This document shows, piece by piece, positions 16,581 through 26,086 of a DNA stretch of 53,560 nt. The stretch comes from Pseudomonadota bacterium (GTDB lineage: Bacteria; Pseudomonadota; Alphaproteobacteria; Caulobacterales; Caulobacteraceae): positions 1-53,560 of the forward strand of contig JAFECT010000019.1 of assembly GCA_018241995.1 (NCBI GenBank), read 5' to 3'. Position 1 is the stretch's first letter; each line of letters begins with the position of its first letter. The notes beneath the pieces were generated by a model. That model had not been told where the DNA came from and searched no databases. It saw only the letters and a list, made by a program, of their open reading frames with translations. A program made the translations under genes and the position numbers.

Positions 16581-17851
16581 AAGGCCCGTTCGTGACCTCA
16601 GTCCCCGCCCTGGCGCCTGATATGGAAGCGCCCGAAATCCTGGGCCTCAGCACCCTGGCGCACCTGGTCTACAGCGGCTCCGACCAGGGGCCGTTGCGCA
16701 ATCTGATGAGTGAGCGCCTGAGCGCCGATCCGACCGACGCGGGCGTGCTGATGGACGCCTCCATGCTGCTGCAGCTGACCGGCCAGGGCGAGGCGGGGCT
16801 GCAGGTCCAGGCCTCGGCGCTGGAGTTCCGGCGCATCTACAAACGCCTCTACGCCCAGGCGAACGGCCTGCGCCTGCTGGTGATCATGGTGGCCGGCGAC
16901 TTCATGGCCAACACGCCCTTCGACTTCCTGCTGGAGGGCTCCGACATCCAGGCGCACCTGGTCTATGCGGACCCCGAGGGGCGCCTGCCCGAGACCGTGC
17001 CCGACCACGACGTGGCCTTCGTAGCGGTGGGCGAATCCGAGCCGAACCTGCCGGTGCTGCAAGGCCTCAAGGCCGCGCTCGCCGACTGGCCGCGGCCGGT
17101 GTTCAACGCCGACGTGGCCGCCATCGCCGCCCTGACCCGCGACGGGGTCAGCTCGGCCTTCGCCGACTGCGCCTCGGTGGTCGCGCCGCCGACCGCGCGC
17201 ATAGACCGGTCAGGCCTGGCGCGCCTGGCGGCCGGGGACCTGCAGCTTTCCGCCGTGTTCGGCTCGGCCGTCGACTGGCCGGTGATCGTGCGCCCGATCG
17301 ACTCCCACGCGGGCGGCGGCCTGGTGAAGATAGACCGCGCGGCGGAGCTCTCCGCCTATCTGGAGGCGCAAGGAGAGCCCGAGTTCTTCCTCTCGCCCTT
17401 CGTCGACTACGCCAGCCCCGACGGCCAGTTCCGCAAGGCGCGCGTGGCCTTCATCGACGGCAAGCCCTTCATCAGCCACCTCGCCATCTCGCCGCACTGG
17501 ATGGTGCACTACCTGTCGGCCGGCATGGCCGAGAGCCCCGAGAAGCGGGCAGAGGAGGCCGAGTTCATGGCCGGGTTCGACGCCGGCTTCGCGGCGCGCC
17601 AGGCCGAGGCGGTCAAGGCCCTGACCAGCCGCATCGGCCTCGATTACTTCGCCATCGACTGCGCCGAGCTGGCCGACGGGCGCCTCCTGCTGTTCGAGGC
17701 CGACGTGGCCATGATCGTGCACGACCTCGATGACAGCGTCCGCTTCGCCTACAAGAAGCCCGCCATGCGCAAGCTGTTCGACGCCTTCCAGGCGGCGCTC
17801 GGCCGTCGTATGGGCGACGGGGCAGGACGGGGCGCGCAAAGCGCCGCCTGA
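16577..17851 (+). CDS. TPR-containing ATP-grasp (RimK-like) ligase
   Basis: A 424-residue protein. Residues about 25-95 look like a short TPR-type helical region (ILGLSTLAHLVYSG...). The centre, LRLLVIMVAGDFMANTPFDFLLEG, resembles a preATP-grasp fold. The C-terminal half is ATP-grasp: IVRPIDSHAGGGLVKI (239-252, phosphate loop), FIDGKPFISHLAIS and LDYFAIDCAELADGRLLLFEAD with the metal-binding acids. It probably ligates an amine to a carboxylate. TTG 16577 overlaps the decarboxylase stop; GTG 16592 is an alternative. It lies between an amine-forming enzyme and a MerB-like protein. Confidence 0.75.
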   Translation: MKGPFVTSVPALAPDMEAPEILGLSTLAHLVYSGSDQGPLRNLMSERLSADPTDAGVLMDASMLLQLTGQGEAGLQVQASALEFRRIYKRLYAQANGLRLLVIMVAGDFMANTPFDFLLEGSDIQAHLVYADPEGRLPETVPDHDVAFVAVGESEPNLPVLQGLKAALADWPRPVFNADVAAIAALTRDGVSSAFADCASVVAPPTARIDRSGLARLAAGDLQLSAVFGSAVDWPVIVRPIDSHAGGGLVKIDRAAELSAYLEAQGEPEFFLSPFVDYASPDGQFRKARVAFIDGKPFISHLAISPHWMVHYLSAGMAESPEKRAEEAEFMAGFDAGFAARQAEAVKALTSRIGLDYFAIDCAELADGRLLLFEADVAMIVHDLDDSVRFAYKKPAMRKLFDAFQAALGRRMGDGAGRGAQSAA

Positions 17852-17863
17852 GGGGCGCTGGGC

Positions 17864-18559
17864 ATGACCGAACACGATGAGGCCCTGGCCGGGCGCATCC
17901 ACCATCTGATCGTGCGCGGCCTGCTGGATATCGGCGCCGTGCCGACCACGCAGGAGATGGCCCAGGCATTGAGCCTCTCCGAAGCCGAGATCGAGGCGGG
18001 GCTTCAGACCCTGTCGGACATCCACGGCCTGGTGCTGCACCCGAACCGCTGCGAGCCCTGGATCGTGCATCCCTTCGCCTGTTCACCCAGCGCGACCTGG
18101 GTGCAGGGGCAAAAGCACGGCTGGTGGGCGCCGTGCCTGTGGTGCGCCTTTGGCGTCGCGACCCTGGCGGGCGGGGAGGTCGCCATCCACTCGCGCATCG
18201 GCGGCGAGGCGGAAGCGATCCGGATTCCCGTCAGCGACGGCCGGCCGCTGCGCGACGACCTGCTGGTCCACTTTGCCATCCGCCCGCGGAACGCTTGGGA
18301 CAACGTCCACCACCACTGCAACATGGTGCTGCCGTTCCGCTCCGAGGCCGAGATCGAGGCCTGGGCGGCGCACCACCGCCTGCCACGCGGCAAGGGCGTG
18401 CCTCTGGCCCAGGTCGCCGACCTCGCGCGCGTCTGGTACGGCCGTCACGCCGACGAGGAATGGCGCAAGTGGAACGGCGACCAGGCCCAGGCAATCTTCC
18501 ACGGCGCCGGCCTGACCGAGGACTTCTGGACGCTCACGACGGGCGGTGGGAAGTTCTGA
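17864..18559 (+). CDS. MerB-like (alkylmercury lyase family) protein
   Basis: A 231-residue relative of organomercurial lyase. An N-terminal winged-helix region (PTTQEMAQALSLSEAEIEAG) precedes the core. By eye, WWAPCLWCAF aligns with LYAWCALDTL of MerB: Cys91 takes the place of catalytic Cys96, but Asp99 is replaced by Cys94, giving CLWC. Cys152 (HHHCNMVLPF) fits catalytic Cys159. There is no merR, merA or merT nearby, so mercury resistance is doubtful. It lies 12 bp after the ATP-grasp gene. The family call is good; the function is unknown. Confidence 0.7.
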   Translation: MTEHDEALAGRIHHLIVRGLLDIGAVPTTQEMAQALSLSEAEIEAGLQTLSDIHGLVLHPNRCEPWIVHPFACSPSATWVQGQKHGWWAPCLWCAFGVATLAGGEVAIHSRIGGEAEAIRIPVSDGRPLRDDLLVHFAIRPRNAWDNVHHHCNMVLPFRSEAEIEAWAAHHRLPRGKGVPLAQVADLARVWYGRHADEEWRKWNGDQAQAIFHGAGLTEDFWTLTTGGGKF

Positions 18560-18678
18560 ACGGGCGCCTGCGCCATTCTTTGGCCTATCCCGCCCAACTC
18601 TTTCTTTCTTGCCGCATTGCACAATTGGTCACGGGCCGTTAAATTCTACGGTTCTATCCCTGCTCCCCGAGGAACCTG

Positions 18679-19038
18679 ATGGCTCGCGTCACCGTCGAAG
18701 ATTGCGTCGAAAAAGTCCCGAACCGGTTCGGCCTGGTGCTTCTGGCCGCCCACCGTGCGCGGTCGATTTCGGCCGGCGCGCCGCTGTTCCTGGACCGCGA
18801 CAACGACAAGAACCCGGTGGTTTCGCTGCGCGAGATCGCCGAGGACAAGGTCGATCCTGAAAACCTCCGCGACAACCTGATCGGCACGCTGCAGCGCGTT
18901 GATGAGCGCACCGAGGCCGAGGAAGAGGCCGAGACCCTGGCGCTGCTGGCCGAGCCGCAGCACATGCAGATGAGCGAGCAGGAACTGGTTCGCGCCCTGC
19001 AGAGCGACCGCGACGGCGGTCAGGAGGAGCGGTACTGA
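18679..19038 (+). CDS. rpoZ: RNA polymerase omega subunit
   Basis: A 119-residue omega subunit. [28 protein letters not shown] is the conserved RpoZ N-terminus, followed by [14 protein letters not shown]. The long acidic C-terminal tail ([15 protein letters not shown]) is usual in alphaproteobacteria. CGAGGAAC precedes the ATG. It is followed with overlap by spoT, the standard order. In many bacteria omega forms one ppGpp site, so the pairing is functionally coherent. Confidence 0.95.
   Translation: MARVTVEDCVEKVPNRFGLVLLAAHRARSISAGAPLFLDRDNDKNPVVSLREIAEDKVDPENLRDNLIGTLQRVDERTEAEEEAETLALLAEPQHMQMSEQELVRALQSDRDGGQEERY
19022..19027 (+). promoter_or_regulatory. Strong Shine-Dalgarno deciding the spoT start
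   Basis: AGGAGG lies inside the last rpoZ codons, seven bases before CTG 19035 in the spoT frame. No ATG, GTG or TTG occurs in that frame between the in-frame stop at 18903 and GTG 19296. This site therefore supports CTG initiation. Confidence 0.55.
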
Positions 19039-21371
19039 CGACTCCGGTAGCGGACGCGAACCCAGTACCGGCGTCGCAGAACGACGCCACGGATCAGGCT
19101 GCGCCCGCCAACGACGAGAGTCCGAAGACCGCGACCAAGGCGGGGGCCAAAAAGCCCCCCCATCCCGCCGACAATTCCGCCCTAGGCCAGGCCAAGCGCG
19201 CGAATCACCTGCGCCAGTTCGAGCTGATCGAGCGGGTTCGCGCCTACGACCCCACCGCCGACGAGGCCCTGCTGAACCGGGCCTATGTCTATGCGGTGCG
19301 CATGCACGGGGCGCAGCTGCGCGCGTCCGGCGACCCCTATTTCGCCCACCCGATCGAGGTGGCGGGCATCCTGACCGAGTACCGGCTCGATACCGCCGCC
19401 ATCGTCACCGCTCTGCTGCACGACGTCATCGAGGACACCCCGGCCTCCCACAAGGAGCTGTCGGACCTGTTCGGCGAGGAGATCGCCGACCTGGTCGAGG
19501 GCGTGACCAAGCTCTCGCGGCTGGAACTGCAGGCCGAGCACACGCGCCAGGCCGAGAACCTGCGCAAGTTCATCCTGGCGATCTCGAAGGACGTGCGGGT
19601 CCTGCTGGTGAAGCTGGCCGACCGCCTGCACAACATGAAGACGCTGCAGTACGTCAACGCGGCCAAGCGCGAGCGGATTTCGCGCGAGACCCTGGACGTC
19701 TATGCGCCGCTCGCCCGCTCCATCGGCTGCCATCGCTTCGCGTCCGAGCTTGAGGAGCTCAGCTTCGAGCACCTGAACCCGACCGCGCGCAACGCCATCG
19801 TGCGCCGGCTGGAGCAGCTGAAGCACGACCAGGGCAGGGCGGTCGCCCAGGTCTCCGGCGCTATCGCCGAAAAGCTCGAAAAAGCAGGCGTTTCCGCCCG
19901 TGTCTTTGGGCGCGAGAAGACCCCCTATTCGATCTGGCGCAAGCTGCAGAGGAAGTCGATCGGCTTCTCGCAGATGTCGGACATCTACGCCTTCCGCGTG
20001 ATCGTGGACGAGGAGGCGGACTGCTACCGGGCGCTCGGCGTGATCCACCGCGCCTGGTCGATGGTGCCGGAGCGGTTCAAGGACTTCATCTCCACGCCCA
20101 AGCGCAACAACTACCGCTCGCTGCACACCACCGTCGTCGGCCCCAAGGGCATGCGCATCGAGATGCAGATCCGCACCGAGCAGATGGATCGCGTCGCCCA
20201 GGACGGCGTGGCGGCGCACTGGCGCTACAAGGACAAGAGCTACGGCTTCGACCCCGAGGCCGCGGCCGAGCACGGCGGGCGCGACCCGCTGCAGAACCTG
20301 CGCTCGCTGGTGCAGGTGCTGGAGCACGGCGGCGGCGACGTGGAGGACCTGGTCGAGCACGCCAAGCTCGAGATGTTCCTCGACCAGGTGTTCGTCTTCA
20401 CGCCCAAGGGCCAGCTGATCAGCCTGCCGCGGGGCGCCATGCCGCTGGACTTCGCCTATGCGGTCCACACCTCGGTCGGCGACACCGCCATCGGCGCCAA
20501 GATCAACGGCGAACTGCGCCCCATGCGCACCCCGCTGCAGAACGGCGACGTGGTGGAGGTGATCCGCGGCGCCAAGTCGGCGGTGCCGCCGGACTGGCGC
20601 TCCCTGACCGTGACCGGCCGGGCCCGCTCAGCGATCCGGCGCCACATCCGCCTGACCGAGCGCGAGGAGTTCCTGAAGCTCGGCAAGGCGACCCTGGAGC
20701 AGACCTTCGCCAAGGCCGGCAAGTCATTGGCGGACATCTCGCTGCGGCCCGCGCTGGAGGAATTCTCCCTGGCGACGGAGGAGGAACTGTTCGACGCCGC
20801 CGGGCGCGGGCGCATCTTCCCGACCAAGATCCTGGAGGCCGTGTTCCCGGGCCTGAAGGACTCCGAGCGCGCGGCCGCGGCGGCGCGCACCAAGATCGAG
20901 GACGGCAAGCAGGGCCGCATCTTCATCCAGGGCGGCGGCCTGACGCCGGGCGTGTCGGTGCACTTCGCGCCCTGCTGCAGCCCGGTGCCCGGCGACCGCA
21001 TCGTCGGCATCATGCAGCCCGACGTCGGCCTGACCGTGCACACCATCGACTGTGAGCGCCTGGCCGAGTTCGAGGACCGCGAGGACCTGTGGCGCGACCT
21101 GCAATGGACGCCCGAGGCCGAGCGCAACACCATCGCCGGCGCCCGCCTGCACGCCACCATCCGCAACGCGCCGGGCGTCCTCGGTCAGGCCTGCACCATC
21201 ATCGGCGAGGCGGGCGGCAACATCATCAATCTGAAGATGACCCACCGCCAGTGGGACTTTTTCGACCTGGACGTCGACATCGAGGTCCTGGACGCCAAAC
21301 ACCTGACCCACATCGCGGCGGCGTTGAGGGCCTGCCCTTCGGTTGAGACGGTGGACCGGGCGCGGGGATAA
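19035..21371 (+). CDS. spoT: Bifunctional (p)ppGpp synthetase/hydrolase, Rsh/SpoT
   Basis: A 778-residue Rsh if it starts at CTG 19035. The HD hydrolase domain contains [11 protein letters not shown] and HDVIED (about 129-134). The synthetase domain includes [27 protein letters not shown] and [13 protein letters not shown] ([20 protein letters not shown]), a zinc-finger-like [10 protein letters not shown] region and a C-terminal ACT ([21 protein letters not shown]) follow. The conserved N-terminal [20 protein letters not shown] lies upstream of GTG 19296, so that later start would truncate the protein. Residues 1-50 are a variable polar leader. It overlaps the rpoZ stop. Confidence 0.88.
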   Translation: MTTPVADANPVPASQNDATDQAAPANDESPKTATKAGAKKPPHPADNSALGQAKRANHLRQFELIERVRAYDPTADEALLNRAYVYAVRMHGAQLRASGDPYFAHPIEVAGILTEYRLDTAAIVTALLHDVIEDTPASHKELSDLFGEEIADLVEGVTKLSRLELQAEHTRQAENLRKFILAISKDVRVLLVKLADRLHNMKTLQYVNAAKRERISRETLDVYAPLARSIGCHRFASELEELSFEHLNPTARNAIVRRLEQLKHDQGRAVAQVSGAIAEKLEKAGVSARVFGREKTPYSIWRKLQRKSIGFSQMSDIYAFRVIVDEEADCYRALGVIHRAWSMVPERFKDFISTPKRNNYRSLHTTVVGPKGMRIEMQIRTEQMDRVAQDGVAAHWRYKDKSYGFDPEAAAEHGGRDPLQNLRSLVQVLEHGGGDVEDLVEHAKLEMFLDQVFVFTPKGQLISLPRGAMPLDFAYAVHTSVGDTAIGAKINGELRPMRTPLQNGDVVEVIRGAKSAVPPDWRSLTVTGRARSAIRRHIRLTEREEFLKLGKATLEQTFAKAGKSLADISLRPALEEFSLATEEELFDAAGRGRIFPTKILEAVFPGLKDSERAAAAARTKIEDGKQGRIFIQGGGLTPGVSVHFAPCCSPVPGDRIVGIMQPDVGLTVHTIDCERLAEFEDREDLWRDLQWTPEAERNTIAGARLHATIRNAPGVLGQACTIIGEAGGNIINLKMTHRQWDFFDLDVDIEVLDAKHLTHIAAALRACPSVETVDRARG

Positions 21372-21380
21372 CCAAAAAAT

Positions 21381-21523
21381 CCCGTCATCCTCGGGCTTGT
21401 CCCGAGGACCCATGGGTCCGCTCGTAGGATCGACTGCCGGTCGCACGCCGGGCTGCGCCCAATCACACCAAGGCCTTGCCAGGCATCACCATGGGTCCTC
21501 GGGACAAGCCCGAGGATGACGGG
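21381..21523. repeat. Long inverted repeat, family A copy 1
   Basis: Arms 21381-21415 and 21489-21523 are perfect 35-bp inverted repeats around a 73-bp centre. Each arm has an inner hairpin (CCTCGGGCTTGTCCCGAGG). A related copy lies at 47937-48052. It separates the convergent spoT and 21540 genes and may terminate both. It looks like a dispersed non-coding MITE/REP-like element. Confidence 0.8.
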
Positions 21524-21539
21524 CGAGGGAGGTGGTCTG

Positions 21540-21935
21540 TTAGTGCCCCACCCCGGCGGCAGGCTGCACCAGGTCCGGAAACAGGTTCATGCCCGTCTTG
21601 TTGTAGATCACCCAGCCGATCACCGAGAACACGGTGTCGAACACCTGCTGGGCCAGGACCACGGTCATATATTCGGTGAATTGCACCGTCTGCTGCAGCG
21701 CCGCCTTTTGCATGTTCATGGCGTCGGTGGCGTCTGCCTGGCTGATCTTGCCGGCGGCCAGCGCGATCTGGGTCTGGATCGCGGCCTCGGCCAGCGATTT
21801 CAGATAGCCGCTTACGGCCCCGGAGTTGGCCTTCCACCACTGCGCGGAGACCTGGCTGACCTGGCCTTCGAGCATCTGCAGCAGCTGGTCCGCGTTGGCG
21901 GGATTGAACGTGGAGAGGTCGGCGGGGAGGGGCAT
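21540..21935 (-). CDS. Hypothetical protein, partner of a lipoprotein
   Basis: A 131-residue protein rich in helices (ADQLLQMLEGQVSQVSAQWWK, QKAALQQTVQFTEYMTVVL). A moderately hydrophobic C-terminal segment (QVFDTVFSVIGWVIYNKTG) may associate with membrane. No signal peptide and no recognised family. It lies 10 bp after the lipoprotein gene and is probably co-transcribed with it. Confidence 0.6.
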   Translation of the reverse strand: MPLPADLSTFNPANADQLLQMLEGQVSQVSAQWWKANSGAVSGYLKSLAEAAIQTQIALAAGKISQADATDAMNMQKAALQQTVQFTEYMTVVLAQQVFDTVFSVIGWVIYNKTGMNLFPDLVQPAAGVGH

Positions 21936-21945
21936 GGGGTCGGCC

Positions 21946-22395
21946 TCAGTGGTTCTGCATGGCGGTGACGGCGCGCGAGGCCTCGTCGCAGGCGACCTGG
22001 ACGGGCTGGATGAAGCCGGCGTCGTTCGGGATGCCCCGGCGCTGGTGCACCTGGGCCAGGGCCAGGACCTGGCTGCGGCAGCCCTGGATCAGGCCGACCA
22101 GCTTGTCGCGGGCCTGCTCGCCCGTGCCGCGGGCGGCGACCGGCTCGGCGCCGGCGCGGGCGGCCGCGATCGACAGGGCCGCGGTGACGTTGACGTACTG
22201 GGCTTGCGCGCCGCTGTAGGACGAGGGGTCGGCGTAGGCGCCCAGCTGGGCGCTGGCGAGGATCTGGCTGACGCCCTGGTAGGCGGTGTTGGTCTCGCTC
22301 GCCAAGGTCGGGTCGTAGGCCGGCGCGAAGACGGCGCAGGCGCCCAGCGTCGCGGCCATGAGCATGGAGCCGACAACCGTTCGTAAAGCACGCAT
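21946..22395 (-). CDS. Predicted lipoprotein
   Basis: A 149-residue exported protein with a lipobox (MLMAATLGAC, Cys about residue 20). The mature part is Ala-rich and helical (ASAQLGAYADPSSYSGAQAQ), with two further Cys in LIQGCRSQVL and VACDEASRAV. The GGGGGATCGTC before the ATG is a good ribosome-binding site. First gene of a two-gene unit with 21540-21935. No family recognised. Confidence 0.65.
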   Translation of the reverse strand: MRALRTVVGSMLMAATLGACAVFAPAYDPTLASETNTAYQGVSQILASAQLGAYADPSSYSGAQAQYVNVTAALSIAAARAGAEPVAARGTGEQARDKLVGLIQGCRSQVLALAQVHQRRGIPNDAGFIQPVQVACDEASRAVTAMQNH

Positions 22396-22523
22396 GACGA
22401 TCCCCCAGGGGTTGAGCGGCGGCAGGCTGAGGCCGGCCGCAAATCAGGTCAAGCCACTTCTAGCGTGATCCGAGGCCACGCGCCCCTGTTTCGCCGCGCC
22501 GGGATGGCGTATCGGATGCTGCC

Positions 22524-22949
22524 ATGATCGGACGCCTGAACCACGTGGGGGTCGCCACCCCCTCCATCGACGAAACGGTGAAGCTCTATCGCGACATCCT
22601 CGGCGCCACAAAGATCCACGACAAATTCGCGCTGCCGGAGCAGGGGGTGTGGGTCTGTTTCGTCGACCTGCCCAACAGCCAGATCGAGCTGATCGAGCCG
22701 CACGGCGACGCCTCGCCCCTGCACGGCTTCCTGGCCAAGAACCCCAAGGGGGGCCAGCACCACGTCTGTTTCGAGGTCGCCGACATCATCGCCGCGCGCG
22801 ACGAGATGCGGGCCAAGGGCTGCACGATCCTGGGGACCGGGGAGCCCCGCATCGGCGCCCACGGCACGCCCGTGATCTTCGTCCATCCCAAGGACATGGG
22901 CGGGGTGCTGGTCGAGCTGATGGAAACGCCGAAAGGCGAGGGTCACTGA
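22524..22949 (+). CDS. mce: Methylmalonyl-CoA epimerase
   Basis: A 141-residue VOC-fold epimerase that interconverts (2S)- and (2R)-methylmalonyl-CoA in propionyl-CoA use. Metal ligands are expected at His7 (LNHVGVAT), the QHHVCFEV histidine and the C-terminal LVELMET Glu. PHGDASPLHGFLAKNPKGGQHH is typical of the family. It lies 1 bp from the DUF1467 gene and is co-transcribed with it. Mutase genes are not in the window. Confidence 0.93.
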   Translation: MIGRLNHVGVATPSIDETVKLYRDILGATKIHDKFALPEQGVWVCFVDLPNSQIELIEPHGDASPLHGFLAKNPKGGQHHVCFEVADIIAARDEMRAKGCTILGTGEPRIGAHGTPVIFVHPKDMGGVLVELMETPKGEGH

Positions 22950-22950
22950 T

Positions 22951-23235
22951 ATGAAATTCCTGCTGAACCCCTTCACCATGGTGGTGATCTATCTGACCAT
23001 CTGGTGGACCGTGCTGTTCGCGGTCCTGCCGCTCGGCAACAAGACCTACGCAGAGATGGGCATCGAGATCACCGACGGCGGCGATCCGGGCGCGCCGGTC
23101 AATCCGAACCTGAAGAAGAAGGCCATCACCACCACCTGGGTGGCGGCCGTGTGCATGGCGGGGCTCTACCTGCTGCTGTTCCTCAGCGACAAGTTCGGCT
23201 GGCTGAGCCTGGACGGGATCGCGGGCGGGCAGTAG
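22951..23235 (+). CDS. DUF1467 family inner-membrane protein
   Basis: A 94-residue protein with two membrane segments (about residues 7-26 and 58-80) around a short soluble loop (DPGAPVNPNLKKKAITTT), the pattern of the alphaproteobacterial DUF1467 family. The start falls 1 bp after the mce stop, and it sits between mce and proS as in relatives. Function is unknown. Confidence 0.8.
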   Translation: MKFLLNPFTMVVIYLTIWWTVLFAVLPLGNKTYAEMGIEITDGGDPGAPVNPNLKKKAITTTWVAAVCMAGLYLLLFLSDKFGWLSLDGIAGGQ

Positions 23236-23269
23236 GCCTTCAAGGTCGGGGCGGCTGCGCCGAGAATTG

Positions 23270-23385
23270 AACCACGAACCTCACGAACGCCACGAACATC
23301 GCGCGAACCAATCGGCGGCGGCGCTCTTCAATCGGCATTCTTGCGGCCGCAGGCCTCGTTCGTGATGTTCGTGAGGTTCGTGGTT
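23270..23385. repeat. Long inverted repeat, family B copy 1
   Basis: Arms 23270-23297 and 23358-23385 (28 bp, 2 mismatches) consist of CACGAAC / GTTCGTG units. The centre carries GCGGCCGC. A second copy is at 27820-27934. It fills most of the 245-bp gap before proS. Looks like a non-coding mobile repeat (MITE-like) rather than a gene. Confidence 0.75.
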
Positions 23386-23480
23386 TCCTTCTCTTTCAAT
23401 CGACTTCGCGTTGCCTTCCAAGCCTTCGACCGGCTAATTGGTCCGCCCAAATCCCTCCGACTCCCGCGGATCACCTGACC

Positions 23481-24797
23481 ATGCGCCTGTCGCGCTATTT
23501 CCTGCCCGTCCTCAAAGAGACCCCGTCCGACGCGACCATCGTCTCGCACCGGCTGATGCTTCGCGCCGGCATGATCAAGCAGGAGGCCGCGGGCATCTAT
23601 GCCTGGCTGCCGCTGGGCTTCCAGGTGCTGAAGAAGATCGAGCAGATCGTGCGCGAGGAGCAGGTGCGCGCCGGCGCCGTCGAACTCCTGATGCCGACGC
23701 TTCAGTTGGCCGACCTGTGGCGCGAGAGCGGGCGCTACGACGACTACGGCCAGGAGATGCTGCGCATCGCCGACCGCAAGAAGACTGACCTGCTGTACGG
23801 CCCGACCAACGAGGAGATGATCACCGACATCTTCCGGGCCTATGTGCGCAGCTACAAGGCGCTGCCGCTGAACCTGTTCCACATCCAGTGGAAGTTCCGC
23901 GACGAGGTGCGCCCCCGGTTCGGCGTGATGCGCGGGCGCGAGTTCCTGATGAAGGACGCCTATTCGTTCGACATCGACGAAGCCTCGGCGCGCAAAGCCT
24001 ACAACCGCATGTTCATCGCGTACCTGAACACCTTCGCCCGCATGGGCCTGAAGGCCGTGCCGATGCGCGCGGACACCGGCCCGATCGGCGGCGACCTCAG
24101 CCACGAGTTCATCATCCTGGCCGAGACCGGCGAGAGCCAGGTGTTCTGCCACAAGGACCTGGTCGAGATGGGCGCGCCCGGCGCCAACGTCGATTGGGAC
24201 AACCTGCAAGGCCTCGTCGACCAGCGCACGGGGCTCTATGCCGCCACAGAAGAGATGCACGACCAGGCCCGCTTCGAGGCGGAAGTGCCCGACGCCTCGC
24301 GCCTCAGCGCGCGCGGCATCGAGGTCGGCCACATCTTCTATTTCGGCGAGAAATACTCGAAGCCGATGAAGGCCGTGGTCGCCGGCCCCGACGGGGTCGA
24401 GAAGCCGGTGCACATGGGCTCCTACGGCGTGGGCGTGTCGCGCCTCATCGGGGCCATCATCGAGGCGTCGCATGACGACAACGGCATCATTTGGCCGGAC
24501 TCGGTGGCGCCCTTCGACGTGCAGCTGATCAACCTGAAGACCGGCGACGCGGCCTGCGACAGCGCCTGCCAGGGCGCCTACGAGGCCCTGACCAAGGCCG
24601 GCAAGGCCGTGCTCTATGACGACACCGACGACCGGCCGGGCGCCAAGTTCGCCACCGCCGACCTGATCGGGACGCCCTGGCAGCTGGTGATCGGGCCCAA
24701 GGGCCTGGCTGCGGGCGAGGTCGAGCTGAAGCGCCGCGCCACCGGTGAGAAGACCAGCCAGTCGCTTGACGCGGCGCTGAACCGGCTGACCGCGTGA
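23481..24797 (+). CDS. proS: Prolyl-tRNA synthetase (short bacterial type)
   Basis: A 438-residue class II synthetase charging tRNA-Pro. Motif 1 region ([16 protein letters not shown]), motif 2 ([30 protein letters not shown]) and motif 3 ([16 protein letters not shown]) are intact, and an anticodon-binding domain ends the protein. The approximately 180-residue editing insertion of E. coli-type ProS is missing, as usual in alphaproteobacteria. The stop overlaps the GTG start of the Lol permease. Confidence 0.95.
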   Translation: MRLSRYFLPVLKETPSDATIVSHRLMLRAGMIKQEAAGIYAWLPLGFQVLKKIEQIVREEQVRAGAVELLMPTLQLADLWRESGRYDDYGQEMLRIADRKKTDLLYGPTNEEMITDIFRAYVRSYKALPLNLFHIQWKFRDEVRPRFGVMRGREFLMKDAYSFDIDEASARKAYNRMFIAYLNTFARMGLKAVPMRADTGPIGGDLSHEFIILAETGESQVFCHKDLVEMGAPGANVDWDNLQGLVDQRTGLYAATEEMHDQARFEAEVPDASRLSARGIEVGHIFYFGEKYSKPMKAVVAGPDGVEKPVHMGSYGVGVSRLIGAIIEASHDDNGIIWPDSVAPFDVQLINLKTGDAACDSACQGAYEALTKAGKAVLYDDTDDRPGAKFATADLIGTPWQLVIGPKGLAAGEVELKRRATGEKTSQSLDAALNRLTA

Positions 24798-26086
24798 TCG
24801 AGGCCGCCAGCGCAAAACCCGCCGGCCCGTTCTCCGCGTGGGAAGTGGGCCTGGCCCTGCGCTACCTCAGGGCCAAGCGGCGCGAGGGCGGCATCACCCT
24901 GATCGCCATCATCTCCTTCGTCGGCATCATGCTGGCGGTGGCGGGCCTGATCGGCACCATGTCGATCATGAACGGGTTCCGCACTGACCTGCTCAGCCGC
25001 ATCGTTGGCTTCAACGGCCACATCTATGTGCAGGGCCCGCCCATCGAGCACGCGGGCCGCGACGCGCTCCTGACCCGGCTGAGGCATATCCCTGGCGTGA
25101 CCCAGGTCGCGCCCCTGTCGGAGAACCAGGCCCTGGCCCAGGCGCCCGGCGGCCAACAGGGGGCGCTGGTGCGCGGCCTCACCCGCCAGACCCTGCTGGA
25201 AACCCCGCTGGTCGCCAACAACACCGATCCGAAGAGCGCGGTGGCGAGCTTCGGCCAGGGGGAGTTCGGCGGCGATCAGGTGCTGATGGGGGCGCGCTTG
25301 GCCGACATGCTGGGGGTGAAGCCCGGCGACAGCGTATCCATCGTTTCGCCCTCGGGCGGCGTCACCGCCATGGGCCAGCTGCCGACGATGAAGAGCTACA
25401 CCGTCGCCGGCACCTTCCAGATCGGCATGGCCGAGTACGACCAGGCTTTCATCTTCATGCCGCTGGAGCAGGCGCAGCTGCTGTTCGGCAAGGAAGGTCA
25501 GTGGGACGTGGTCGAGATCAAGACCACCGATCCGGACCATCTGGACGCGGTGAAGGCCCAGGTCGCCGCCGTCGCCGGCCCCAGCGCGCGGGTGACTGAC
25601 TGGCGCGACCGCAACCAGAGCTTCTTCAACGCCCTGCAGGTCGAGCGCTGGGCCATGCGCATCATCCTGGGCATCGTGGTGCTGATCGCGGCGCTGAACA
25701 TCATCTCCGGCATCGTCATGCTGGTGAAAAACAAGGGGCGCGACATCGCCATCCTGCGCACCATCGGCGCGGGCCAGGGCGCGGTGCTGCGCATCTTCTT
25801 CATGGCCGGCGCCCTGATCGGCGTGGCGGGCACGGCGGCCGGGGTGCTGATCGGGGTGCTGTTCTGCCTGTTCATCCAACAGATTCAGGATTTTTTGGAG
25901 TGGGCGACGGGCACCAAGCTGTTCGCCGCCGACATCTATTTCCTGTCGCATATCCCGGCGCGGGTGGACTGGGTGGAGGTCCTGCTGGTGATCCTGTGGT
26001 CGGTGGGCGCCGCCTGCCTGGCCTCGATCGTGCCGGCCTGGAACGCCTCGCGCATCGATCCGGTGGAGGCGCTTCGCTATGAGTGA
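24794..26086 (+). CDS. LolC/LolE-type lipoprotein-releasing ABC permease
   Basis: A 430-residue inner-membrane protein. One N-terminal membrane helix ([23 protein letters not shown] region), a large periplasmic domain, then three C-terminal helices with the FtsX-like core and the ending [18 protein letters not shown]. It extracts outer-membrane lipoproteins and hands them to LolA. GTG 24794 overlaps the proS stop. The adjacent lolD overlaps by 8 bases. A single LolC/E gene suggests a homodimer, as in many alphaproteobacteria. Confidence 0.92.
   Translation: MIEAASAKPAGPFSAWEVGLALRYLRAKRREGGITLIAIISFVGIMLAVAGLIGTMSIMNGFRTDLLSRIVGFNGHIYVQGPPIEHAGRDALLTRLRHIPGVTQVAPLSENQALAQAPGGQQGALVRGLTRQTLLETPLVANNTDPKSAVASFGQGEFGGDQVLMGARLADMLGVKPGDSVSIVSPSGGVTAMGQLPTMKSYTVAGTFQIGMAEYDQAFIFMPLEQAQLLFGKEGQWDVVEIKTTDPDHLDAVKAQVAAVAGPSARVTDWRDRNQSFFNALQVERWAMRIILGIVVLIAALNIISGIVMLVKNKGRDIAILRTIGAGQGAVLRIFFMAGALIGVAGTAAGVLIGVLFCLFIQQIQDFLEWATGTKLFAADIYFLSHIPARVDWVEVLLVILWSVGAACLASIVPAWNASRIDPVEALRYE

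Noticed and set aside
17864..18559. Mercury-resistance determinant
   Set aside because: No merA, merT, merP or merR is nearby and the catalytic Asp appears missing; only family resemblance is claimed.
19296..19304. GTG 19296 as the spoT start
   Set aside because: It would delete the conserved [20 protein letters not shown] region and has no Shine-Dalgarno.
23270..23385. LexA boxes inside the CACGAAC repeats
   Set aside because: GAAC/GTTC half-sites are 5 bases apart, not the 7 required for the alphaproteobacterial LexA site.
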